Part shown: in pieces, positions 46,675 to 54,592 of the stretch
Layout: each line of letters starts with the position of its first letter
How positions within the stretch are numbered: the first letter of the stretch is position 1
Assembly (NCBI RefSeq): GCF_021390435.2
Contig: NZ_JAJVCN010000001.1
Span: 1,612,001 to 1,676,000, forward strand
Direction of reading: 5' to 3'
Length of the DNA: 64,000 nt
Origin: Kibdelosporangium philippinense
GTDB taxonomy: Bacteria; Actinomycetota; Actinomycetes; Mycobacteriales; Pseudonocardiaceae
The notes under the pieces: generated by a model
Databases searched by the model: none
What the model saw: the letters and a program-made list of their open reading frames with translations, nothing else
What the model was told of the DNA's origin: nothing
Translations under genes and position numbers: made by a program

Positions 46675-47553
46675 ATGGACGCCAGGCAGTTGGAGTACTT
46701 TCTCGCGGTCGTCGACCACGGTGGAGTCAACCGGGCGGCGTCAGCCCTTTTCCTGACGCAGCCGTCGCTGTCCCAGGCGATCCGTGCGTTGGAGCGGGAC
46801 CTTGGGCAGGAGTTGTTCCATCGCGTCGGCCGCCGGCTTGTCCTCACTGACGCTGGGCGTTCGTTGGTTGAACCGGCGCGGGACGTGATCAGGAGCCTGG
46901 CGGTCGCACGGGACAGCGTGTCGTCGGTCGCCGGGCTCGCCACCGGCTGCGTCGAGATCGCCTCGATGCCGTCACAGGCCGTCGAACCGCTGAGTGGGAT
47001 GATCAAAGCGTTCACTGAACATCATCCAGGACTCCGGGTGACGGTCCGATCGGCGTTCACGGCGCCGGACGTGATCGAGATGGTCCGTACGGGCATCGCC
47101 GAAGTTGGCTTGCTGGGTACAAGCGAGGAGCCCGTCGCGGTCGGACTGACGATGAAGTTGTTGCGGCCACAGCGGTTCGTTGTTGTCGCACCGAACGGAT
47201 CGTTTTCGAGACGGAAGGTGCTCAAACGTTCCGACTTGGACGGCCAGCGCGTGATCGTCGGCCAGATCGGGACCGGCATGCGCCGAGTCGTCGACGAGAT
47301 GAGGGCGGATGGGATCGAGCTGACCGCGGTCGTCGAGTCGGAGCATCGGGAGTCGATCCTGCCGCTGGTGCTCGGCGGCGTTGGGCTGGCGGTTGTCACA
47401 GAATCGTGGGCGCCGTTGGCTCGGCAGGCGGGCGCCGACGTGCTCGATCTCGAGCCGGCCGCGTATCTGAACATCGCGCTGGTCAGCCGTAAGGCCTGGC
47501 TGAGCCCCGCGGCCGAGGCGTTTATAGGCATCGCCTATAGGTCTGGACGTTAA
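46675..47553 (+). CDS. LysR-family regulator
   Basis: A 292-residue LTTR. The HTH (QLEYFLAVVDHGGVNRAASALFLTQPSLSQAIRALERDLGQELF) is followed by a substrate-binding domain (GCVEIASMPSQAVEPLSGMI, LVLGGVGLAVVTESWAPLA). ATG 46675 starts the canonical DARQLEYF. It lies 42 bp upstream of the tartrate/malate-type dehydrogenase, and a TATAGGC-ATC-GCCTATA palindrome near its 3' end may be its operator. Confidence 0.88.
   Translation: MDARQLEYFLAVVDHGGVNRAASALFLTQPSLSQAIRALERDLGQELFHRVGRRLVLTDAGRSLVEPARDVIRSLAVARDSVSSVAGLATGCVEIASMPSQAVEPLSGMIKAFTEHHPGLRVTVRSAFTAPDVIEMVRTGIAEVGLLGTSEEPVAVGLTMKLLRPQRFVVVAPNGSFSRRKVLKRSDLDGQRVIVGQIGTGMRRVVDEMRADGIELTAVVESEHRESILPLVLGGVGLAVVTESWAPLARQAGADVLDLEPAAYLNIALVSRKAWLSPAAEAFIGIAYRSGR
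47523..47539. promoter_or_regulatory. Candidate LysR operator
   Basis: TATAGGC-ATC-GCCTATA, perfect 7-bp arms and containing T-N11-A. It overlaps the LysR 3' end and lies 57-73 bp before the dehydrogenase start. Confidence 0.5.
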
Positions 47554-47595
47554 TGTCACTTGGACGTGTCGCTCCGGAGGTGGTGCTATCGGACG

Positions 47596-48651
47596 ATGAC
47601 CACGCACCGCATCGCACTCATCCCCGGCGACGGCATCGGCCAGGAGGTGACGCCCGCGGCCTGCGCGATCCTCGACACCGTGGGCAAACGCCACGGCTAC
47701 GAACTCACCTATGACACTTTCGACTGGTCGTGCGCGCGCTACCGCAATGTGGGCGCCATGATGCCCGGCGACGGCCTCGACCAGATCCGCCACCACGACG
47801 CGATCTTCCTCGGAGCTGTCGGCGACCCGGCTGTGCCCGATCACGTCTCGCTGTGGGGCCTGCTGATCCCGATCCGCCGCCAGTTCCAGCAGTACGTCAA
47901 CCTCCGGCCGATCCGCGTGTTCGACGGCGTGCCGAGCCCGGTGCGCGCGGCCACGTCCGAGGTCGACTTCGTGGTGGTCAGGGAGAACGTCGAGGGGGAG
48001 TACAGCGAGATCGGCGGCCGGATGAACCGCGGCTTCCCGTCCGAGATGGCAGTTCAGGAAGCCGTGTTCACGCGCGCTGGCGTGACCAGGATCGTCGACT
48101 ATGCCTTCACGCTGGCGCAAGGGCGCCGTCAGCACGTCACCTCGGCGACGAAGTCGAACGGAATCGTGCACACCATGCCGTTCTGGGACGAAGTCGTCGC
48201 CGAACGAGCGGGCGGCTTCCCGGACATCGCGTGGACGCAGGAACACATCGATGCGTTGTGCGCCAAGGTCGTTCTTGATCCAGCGCGGTTTGACGTGTTC
48301 GTCGCGTCGAACCTTTTCGGTGACATCCTCAGCGACCTCGCGGCGGCGGTCGCGGGCAGCATCGGCATGGCGCCAGCGGCGAACCTCAACCCCGAACGCG
48401 ACTTTCCGTCCATGTTCGAACCTGTGCACGGCTCGGCTCCGGACATCGCGGGGCAAGGCGTGGCCAACCCGGTGGGCGCCGTGTGGACCGGCGCGATGAT
48501 GCTGCGGCACCTCGGGCACACGGAGGCCGCGGATGAGATCGAGCAAGCGATTGCTTCAGTATTTGCCAAGACGAACCTGCGGACCCGTGACCTCGGCGGC
48601 ACGGCAACCACCGCGCAGTTCGTCGACGCGTTGCTGGACATCCTGCCGTGA
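47596..48651 (+). CDS. Tartrate/D-malate-type dehydrogenase
   Basis: A 351-residue beta-decarboxylating dehydrogenase of the isocitrate/isopropylmalate family. IALIPGDGIGQEVTPA, the Arg/Lys substrate set (NLRPIRVF, VVVRENVEGEYSEIGG) and FDVFVASNLFGDILSDLAAAVAGSIGMAP are present; the pattern GEYSEIGG and RRQFQQYVN fit tartrate/D-malate dehydrogenase rather than LeuB. It probably oxidises tartrate or D-malate with NAD. Its stop overlaps the next start as GTGA. Confidence 0.85.
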   Translation: MTTHRIALIPGDGIGQEVTPAACAILDTVGKRHGYELTYDTFDWSCARYRNVGAMMPGDGLDQIRHHDAIFLGAVGDPAVPDHVSLWGLLIPIRRQFQQYVNLRPIRVFDGVPSPVRAATSEVDFVVVRENVEGEYSEIGGRMNRGFPSEMAVQEAVFTRAGVTRIVDYAFTLAQGRRQHVTSATKSNGIVHTMPFWDEVVAERAGGFPDIAWTQEHIDALCAKVVLDPARFDVFVASNLFGDILSDLAAAVAGSIGMAPAANLNPERDFPSMFEPVHGSAPDIAGQGVANPVGAVWTGAMMLRHLGHTEAADEIEQAIASVFAKTNLRTRDLGGTATTAQFVDALLDILP

Positions 48652-49514
48652 GGCTTCCCTTTGACTACCAGCAGATCGACGTCGGCGATGTGCGTGTCAA
48701 CTGTGCGATAGGCGGTGTGGGGCCGCCAGTGCTGTTGCTGCACGGATACCCGCAGACGCACATCATCTGGCATCACGTGGCGCCAATTCTCGCCAACGAC
48801 TTCACTGTGATCGCAACGGATCTGCGTGGTTACGGGGACAGCTCGAAGCCCGTGCCGAGTCCATCCAATGTGGAGTATTCAAAGCGTGCGATGGCCGATG
48901 ATCAGCTTGGCGTGATGCGGCAGTTGGGTTTCTCGGAGTTTCATGTCGCCGGGCACGACCGGGGTGGCCGAGTCGGGCACCGGCTGGCGCTCGATCACCC
49001 CGAAGCCGTGAAAGCCTTGGCAGTGCTGGACATCGTACCGACCAGGTACACGTTCGAGCACGCGGACAAGCAGTTCGGCCTCGGCTATTTCCACTGGTTC
49101 TTTTTGGCCGCGGGCAACGGGATTCCCGAGCGTCTGATTGGGCAGGACCCTGAGTTCTGGATCAAGGCGCGGATGACCAGCAGGCACGGCGGCGGCACGC
49201 CGTTCGAACCGGCGGCGATCGACGAGTACGTGCGATGTTTCTCCGATCCCGCGGCGATCAGCGCGTCATGTGCCGATTATCGCGCCGCGGCAACGATCGA
49301 CCTCGAGCACGACGCCTCCGGCGGCACGGTATCCATGCCATTGCTCGCTTTGTGGGGCGAGCACAGCTTTGTCGGACAGACCTACGACGTGCTTGCGGTC
49401 TGGCGCTCGTACGCCGATCGGGTTGAGGGCATGGCGTTGCCAAGCAACCATTACCTCCCGGAGGAAGCGCCGCAGGAAACCGCTGCGGCGCTTCAGAAGT
49501 TCTTCACTTCGTAG
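48648..49514 (+). CDS. Alpha/beta hydrolase, haloacetate dehalogenase-like
   Basis: 288 residues. Nucleophile Asp 104 in AGHDRGGRVGHRLALDHP with the Arg pair (105, 108) matches fluoroacetate dehalogenases; TDLRGYGDSSKP and the C-terminal SNHYLPEEAP with catalytic His are also typical. Epoxide hydrolases are the alternative. GTG 48648 is coupled to the dehydrogenase gene, an unusual pairing that hints at hydroxy- or haloacid metabolism. Confidence 0.82.
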   Translation: MRLPFDYQQIDVGDVRVNCAIGGVGPPVLLLHGYPQTHIIWHHVAPILANDFTVIATDLRGYGDSSKPVPSPSNVEYSKRAMADDQLGVMRQLGFSEFHVAGHDRGGRVGHRLALDHPEAVKALAVLDIVPTRYTFEHADKQFGLGYFHWFFLAAGNGIPERLIGQDPEFWIKARMTSRHGGGTPFEPAAIDEYVRCFSDPAAISASCADYRAAATIDLEHDASGGTVSMPLLALWGEHSFVGQTYDVLAVWRSYADRVEGMALPSNHYLPEEAPQETAAALQKFFTS

Positions 49515-49854
49515 CCCGTTCCGGCCGGTCGAGGATACGCAGCCAGGTCCCGTCGGGTTGCCGACGCGCGACCTGGGTGCGTCCACCGGTGCCGTCCGCT
49601 GGCACGGTCGCGGTCAGCGCGATGTCGCCGCTGATCAGCGTCGGCAGCGGTTGCTCCACTGTGAACTGCGGGCGTGCGGCGACCAATTGCTTGAGCACCG
49701 CACGGATCGCGTCACGACCGACCGTTGGGTTGCCTGCGGGGAAGTCGAGGACGGCGTCTTCGGCGTACAGCTCGGCCATGCTGTCGGCGTCGCCTGCGTT
49801 TGCGTACTCGACGAACAGCCTGGCCAGGTCTTCTGGGTTCATTGCCTTCTTCAT
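49504..49854 (-). CDS. NTF2-like (SnoaL/ketosteroid-isomerase-type) protein
   Basis: A 116-residue alpha+beta barrel protein. MNPEDLARLFVEYANAGDADSMAELYAEDAVLDFPAG and VGRDAIRAVLKQLV are typical of the SnoaL/DUF4440 group. No enzyme activity can be assigned. It overlaps the dehalogenase-like gene by 11 bp at its end and is divergent from a broken LysR gene. Confidence 0.8.
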   Translation of the reverse strand: MKKAMNPEDLARLFVEYANAGDADSMAELYAEDAVLDFPAGNPTVGRDAIRAVLKQLVAARPQFTVEQPLPTLISGDIALTATVPADGTGGRTQVARRQPDGTWLRILDRPERATK

Positions 49855-49876
49855 GACTTCAGCGTGCGCCCGGATC

Positions 49877-49914
49877 AGCTAGAAGTCCAAGAGCTAGATC
49901 GTCTAGAAGCTAGA
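49877..49914. promoter_or_regulatory. Triple AGCTAGA repeat
   Basis: AGCTAGA at 49877, 49892 and 49908 (15- and 16-bp steps), with an inverted TCTAGA at 49902. It fills the space between the divergent NTF2-like and LysR genes, so it is probably the LysR binding region. Confidence 0.55.
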
Positions 49915-49924
49915 ATCGTTGGTT

Positions 49925-50799
49925 ATGGAGCTCAGGCAGCTGGCGTACTTCGTCGCGGTGGTCGAGGAAGCGAATTTCACCAGGGCGGCGGAGCGGATGC
50001 ACGTGGCGCAGCCCGGGATCAGCGCGCAGATTCGCCAGCTGGAAAAGGAATTCGGCCATCAGCTGCTCGACCGGTCCGGCCGTACTGTCCGGCTGACTGA
50101 GATGGGCGCCGCGGTTTTGCCGCACGCCAGGGCGGCGTTGCAGGCTGTGGATGGGGCGAAACTGGCCGTCGACGAGCTGGCGGGGCTGGTGCGCGGGCAT
50201 CTGGCGATCGGCATGGTCACGTCACATCCCGTCGACATTCCGGCTTTGCTGGCGCGGTTCCACGACGACTTCCCGGCCGTGGAGATCTCGCTGGTCGAGA
50301 CCAATTCCGGCACGCTCGTCGATGATCTTCACGCCGGGCGTCTTGACGTGGCGATCGTCGGGCTCGCGGCGGATCTGCCTGGTCTGGACCTGCACATGCT
50401 TTCCGACGAGCGCCTTGTAGCCGCGGTCGGCCGTGACGATCCACTCGTGAAGGTCAAGCGGATGCCGATCACGGACCTGCGTGACCGGCCGCTGATCTGT
50501 CTTCCCGGCGGGACAGGCATCCGCGCGATTCTGGAAAACGCCTGTACCGCAGCGGGTTTCCGGCCTCGGGTGGCGTTCGAGGCGGGGATGCCGTCCGTTT
50601 GGCCGATCTTGCCGCGAATGGGCTCGGGGTCGCGATCTTGCCGCAGTCGCTGGTACGGAATCGGTCTGACTTGCACGCGATCGCCGTGACCGGCGCTGAG
50701 CTGCGTGGACGACTGGCATGGGCGTGGCGGGCAGGAGGCCCGCTGAGCCCGGCAGCGCGGGTCTTTGTCGAGTTGATCTCAACGACGGACAACTTGTGA
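49925..50799 (+). pseudogene. LysR-family regulator with C-terminal frameshift
   Basis: The N-terminus is a full LTTR HTH (ELRQLAYFVAVVEEANFTRAAERMHVAQPGISAQIRQLEKEFG), and the sensor is normal until GFRPRVAFEAGMPS. Around 50599 the frame slips. The expected LADLAANGLGVAILPQSLVRN segment continues in another frame to ISTTDNL and TGA 50797-50799. As written, the product ends with 30 unrelated residues and has probably lost function. Confidence 0.75.
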
Positions 50800-50809
50800 G
50801 AGCGCTCCC
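50798..50809. promoter_or_regulatory. LacI (CebR-like) operator upstream of GH16
   Basis: GAGAGCGCTCCC, a near-palindrome matching GGGAGCGCTCCC-type sites, 147 bp before the GH16 start. A perfect form, GAGAGCGCTCTC, is at 56838. Confidence 0.6.
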
Positions 50810-50955
50810 CTTGCCCTGAGTGGTCTGGACCGCCATACTTTGTTGGCTGCCACAACAAATCGTGTCCTGGACGCGATCCCTGCGCTTTCGTTGTGTCATC
50901 GGGGTTTTTCGCGTGCCAGTGCGCCGCCGGGAAGTCCAGAAGAGAGGTGACAACG

Positions 50956-51792
50956 ATGTCCAAACCCTTCTCCCGAATATCACGCGTTGTGGTCATTGCC
51001 GCGATGGCCGTCGTGTGCGGGCCGATGACACTTGTCCAATCGGCCGGTGCCGACGTCGGCATCGCGGCGACGACGTTCGCCGACGAGTTCAATGGTGCGG
51101 CGGGAACCGCTGTCGACACTCGCAAGTGGAACATGGAAGTCGGCGACAACGTCAACAACCACGAGCGGCAGTACTACACCAACCGCACGGCCAACGCGGC
51201 CATGAACGGCCAGGGCCAACTGGTGATCACCGCCCGCAGAGAGAACCCGGGCAACTACAACTGCTGGTACGGCCGGTGCACGCACACTTCGGCCCGGCTC
51301 AACACGTCCGGCAAGTTCAGCCAGACGTACGGCACCTTCGAAGCACGGATCAAGATGTCACACGGCCAAGGGATGTGGCCGGCGTTCTGGTTGCTTGGCA
51401 ACGACATCGGCCAGGTCGGCTGGCCAGCCTGCGGCGAGATCGACATCATGGAGAACATCGGCCGCGAACCGAACACCGTTCACGGCACGATCCACGGCCC
51501 CGGATACTCGGGCGCAGGCGGGATCGGCGCGGCTTTCAACGGCCCGCGTTTCGCTGACGGTTTCCACACGTTCCGGCTGGAATGGTCGCCAAACCTGCTG
51601 GTGTGGAAGGTCGACGGGCGCGAGTTCCAGCGTCGCACCCCTGCTGACCTCGGTGGACGGCGTTGGGTCTTCAACAAGCCGCACTTCGTCATCCTGAACC
51701 TCGCCGTCGGCGGCTACTGGCCAGGCGATCCCAACAGCAGCACGCCTTTCCCGAACACCCTCACGGTGGATTACGTGCGAGTGACCAACTAG
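50956..51792 (+). CDS. Secreted GH16 endo-beta-glucanase
   Basis: 278 residues. The signal peptide (about 1-32) precedes a GH16 jelly roll: FADEFNGAAGTAVDTRKW, and the catalytic GEIDIMENIG with Glu 161, Asp 163 and Glu 166. The bulge ExDxxE pattern fits laminarinase-type endo-1,3(4)-beta-glucanases. ATG 50956 with AGAGGTGA upstream. A LacI-type site precedes it, shared with the glycan protein at 54567. Confidence 0.9.
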   Translation: MSKPFSRISRVVVIAAMAVVCGPMTLVQSAGADVGIAATTFADEFNGAAGTAVDTRKWNMEVGDNVNNHERQYYTNRTANAAMNGQGQLVITARRENPGNYNCWYGRCTHTSARLNTSGKFSQTYGTFEARIKMSHGQGMWPAFWLLGNDIGQVGWPACGEIDIMENIGREPNTVHGTIHGPGYSGAGGIGAAFNGPRFADGFHTFRLEWSPNLLVWKVDGREFQRRTPADLGGRRWVFNKPHFVILNLAVGGYWPGDPNSSTPFPNTLTVDYVRVTN

Positions 51793-51868
51793 CGCTCGCC
51801 GGGGTGTGTCCTCGGCTTTGCAATGGGGCAGTCGAGGGCACACTCCACCACCAGGTATTCAGAAAAGC

Positions 51869-52036
51869 CGTGTCCACCGTTCCAGCACACCGTGTCCACC
51901 GTTCCGGAACATCGTGTCCACCGTTCCGACACTGTGAAATTCCCCGTCCGCTCGTCAGCGTGTATCTCGCTGTGCCGGAATGGTCATTTCAGTGTGCCGG
52001 AATGGTGGACACGGTGTGTCGCAATGGTGGACACGG
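51869..52036. repeat. 22-bp repeats, three direct and three inverted copies
   Basis: CGTGTCCACCGTTCC begins at 51869, 51891 and 51913. The opposite-strand form GGAATGGT(GGACACGG) begins at 51977, 51999 and 52021. Both halves have an exact 22-bp period and surround a 49-bp centre, so the region could fold into a long imperfect hairpin. It fills most of the gap between the GH16 and M64-type genes. Confidence 0.85.
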
Positions 52037-52048
52037 CGTTTGGTTCTA

Positions 52049-53869
52049 CTATGGACGGTTTAGTGTGACGATGAACTTGCCTGCCTCGCCGATGTTTCCT
52101 GCTGGGTCGACGGCGCGGTATTCGATCGTGTGCCTGCCGTATCCCGGTGGGACATCGTCCCATGGGGACAGTCGAGGTGTGCCGAGCTTGCCGTACACCA
52201 GGTTGTCGATGTTCGTGCCCTCCGCGGTGAACAGGAAGGGCGCGTTGGCGTCCGTCGGCCAGCCGAAGTAGTTGTACCATCCGTCGCCGTTGACACGGAA
52301 TTCCATGATCCCGGCGCCAGGTGTGTCGTCTGTGGACGTCAGCTTCATCGTGAATGGACCGTCGAAGACGTACTCCGGCGGCTGGCCGGGCCGGTTGACC
52401 GTGCTGACCGGTTTGGACAGTTCGAACTTGGCGGCCGGGTCGGTGGCGTCCACCTTCCAGGTCAACGTCTTGCCGGGAATCGATGCCGTGAGCGTGTGGG
52501 ATCCCTTGAGCGGCAACCGCTTCAGCTCGAAGTCACGGTCGTTGCCCGGCGTCGGCACCCTGCGGCCGTCAACAGCCCATGAGACTTCCGCGGGCTTTGA
52601 CGTCTCGACGTACACGACGTCCTCATTGCTCACCGGCCGATCGGTCGGCGTCGACGAGGTGAACACCAGGGGAGTGGTGTCCGGCGGTGTCTTGATCGTT
52701 GTGTCCACTGTCCATGTGCGAGTCTTGGTCAGCGCGGTGCGAATGGCCGGATCACGCACGAACGGCGTCGGATCGACCACTGTCGCCGTCAGTGTGTGCT
52801 TTCCGGGGCTCATCCGGACCTGCCGCAGATCGACACTGCGGGCGCCGTTGGTCGGCAAGTCGCGATTGTCCAGGCGCCAGGTCACATTCAATGGGTGCCC
52901 GACCGGGTGCAGGGTTTCCACGAAGACCGCGCGATCGGCACCGATGGGCGCCGTGTTCGGTGTTCCACCCTGCAGAATCGATGTCTTGCCGGAGATTCGC
53001 TGGGTCATCCGCTCGCGGCTGATCTGGTCGAAGTAGTACCCGAGCGACTTCATCATCGAGTGCTTGCTTGGCCGCCAGACACCGGTTCCGCTGTACAGGC
53101 CGCCTTCGTACCGGTCGATCGTGCCACCGGATTCACTCGGTTCGCCGAGCCACCGCCACCATTTCGTGCGCTGCGCGCGCATCTGTTGGGGTGTCAGCAA
53201 AGAATGGTGAATCGACGGCGGTTCGGCGCCGGTGTACCGATCACCGCGCACGCCACGGGAGTAGTAGTCGTATTCGTCATCAAGGTCGCCCAGAGAGTGA
53301 CCGAGCTCGTGCGGCGTGATCAACGCGGAGAGCGCGTTCCCACCAGAGGCTGTGGCGTACACACCGCCAGCACCGCCATAAGTATTGCTGTTACCAATCG
53401 CCAGCAGCTGACGGTTTCCCGAGTTCGTACCGGTCACGAGATTGGCGTACTGAGTCAATGCCGCGTTGTTCACAGTTAACAGCCGCTGCACGCTCGCTGC
53501 ATTGCAGCCGCCCCAGAAACCCATGCCCAGCGGCGTGTTGCGGCGCGGCGAAGTCAGGTCCGGGTCGCAGCTCACGCCGGACTCGGCTGATGGCACTTCG
53601 ACCGAATAGACGTTGAGATAACTACGGTATGTCTTGAATGGCTCAAGGGTGAGCAACACGTTCACATGCCGGTCCACGTGTTCCCGGAACTTCGGCATCT
53701 CCGCTGCGGTGTATCCGTCGCCGACAATCACGATGTTGAAGCGTTTGGCCGGGTCGCCGGTGATCCGGACCGGGACGACGGTCGCGGCTTCGGCATTCGC
53801 CGGAGCCGGTAACGCCACCAGGAAAGGGATCACGACGACACCCGCGGTTACGAGCGCACGTCTCCACAT
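52049..53869 (-). CDS. Secreted M64-type zinc metallopeptidase
   Basis: 606 residues. The signal peptide is followed by an IgA-peptidase-like M64 domain: RFNIVIVGDGYTAAEMPKF, then HELGHSLGDLDDEY with zinc-binding HExxH at 187-191 and the distal Asp/Glu. The C-terminal half has beta-sandwich repeats (VTWRLDNRDLPTN, VSWAVDGRRVPTP) and a final FRVNGDGWYNYFG section. ATG 53869. Extracellular proteolysis is expected; targets are unknown. Confidence 0.85.
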   Translation of the reverse strand: MWRRALVTAGVVVIPFLVALPAPANAEAATVVPVRITGDPAKRFNIVIVGDGYTAAEMPKFREHVDRHVNVLLTLEPFKTYRSYLNVYSVEVPSAESGVSCDPDLTSPRRNTPLGMGFWGGCNAASVQRLLTVNNAALTQYANLVTGTNSGNRQLLAIGNSNTYGGAGGVYATASGGNALSALITPHELGHSLGDLDDEYDYYSRGVRGDRYTGAEPPSIHHSLLTPQQMRAQRTKWWRWLGEPSESGGTIDRYEGGLYSGTGVWRPSKHSMMKSLGYYFDQISRERMTQRISGKTSILQGGTPNTAPIGADRAVFVETLHPVGHPLNVTWRLDNRDLPTNGARSVDLRQVRMSPGKHTLTATVVDPTPFVRDPAIRTALTKTRTWTVDTTIKTPPDTTPLVFTSSTPTDRPVSNEDVVYVETSKPAEVSWAVDGRRVPTPGNDRDFELKRLPLKGSHTLTASIPGKTLTWKVDATDPAAKFELSKPVSTVNRPGQPPEYVFDGPFTMKLTSTDDTPGAGIMEFRVNGDGWYNYFGWPTDANAPFLFTAEGTNIDNLVYGKLGTPRLSPWDDVPPGYGRHTIEYRAVDPAGNIGEAGKFIVTLNRP

Positions 53870-53980
53870 GTGCCCGCACGCTATGCAGGGCCGCTCACCC
53901 TTGTGCAGAGCCGAAAGTCGCGAATTCGACTGATCGTCGCCGATTGGCCGTGAACTGCTGTTCCCGCAGGTTATGCTCTT

Positions 53981-54592
53981 GTGGTGGCGCGTGTCCCTGC
54001 AGAACAACGTCGCCGGCAGTTGCTCAGTGCTGCCTTGCGGGTGGTCGCTACGGAGGGCGTGGCTGCCGCGAGCACCCGCCGGATCGCAGGCGAGGCCAAA
54101 CTTCCGCCTGCCGTCGTGCACTACTGCTTCCGTTCGATCGAAGACCTGCTCGATGCTGTGACGGCGTTGCTGTTCGGCGAAATGGCCGAATCCGCGGCGG
54201 TCGCCCTGCGGGTGCAAGGCGGAGTCGAGCCGTCGATCAAGGCGGCGTTGCACGGGCTTTGGGCGCCGTACCGAGCGGATCCGGCGCGATACAAGGCAGT
54301 GTTCGATCTGGTTCAGTACGCATTACGCCGACCTTCGGCGACCATGATCGTCCGTGCGTACGAGGACCGGATTTGTGGCCTCGCCGAACGTTTCCTGCTC
54401 GACGTGGCCGAGCGCAACAATACGACATTGCGGGACCCGGCCGAGGTGATCGGCCGGGTCCTGCTTTCCACTGTGGACGGCGTTGTCCTCGCGTGGCTGA
54501 TTGATCGGGACGATGCCAAGACCGAGGCCGCACTGGATTGGCTCGCGACCTCGATCGCGGCCGGGATCACGGATAATTCGGCACGTAGCTGA
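53981..54592 (+). CDS. TetR-family regulator
   Basis: A 203-residue TetR protein: RRRQLLSAALRVVATEGVAAASTRRIAGEAKLPPAVVHYCFRSIEDLLDA is the HTH. The C-terminal domain (LLSTVDGVVLAWLID) is typical. GTG 53981. It is divergent from the M64 gene and its last 26 bp overlap the convergent discoidin-protein gene. Confidence 0.85.
   Translation: MVARVPAEQRRRQLLSAALRVVATEGVAAASTRRIAGEAKLPPAVVHYCFRSIEDLLDAVTALLFGEMAESAAVALRVQGGVEPSIKAALHGLWAPYRADPARYKAVFDLVQYALRRPSATMIVRAYEDRICGLAERFLLDVAERNNTTLRDPAEVIGRVLLSTVDGVVLAWLIDRDDAKTEAALDWLATSIAAGITDNSARS

Noticed and set aside
51869-52036. CRISPR array
   Set aside because: The unit is 22 bp with no separate spacer of constant length, half the copies are inverted, and no cas genes are in the window.
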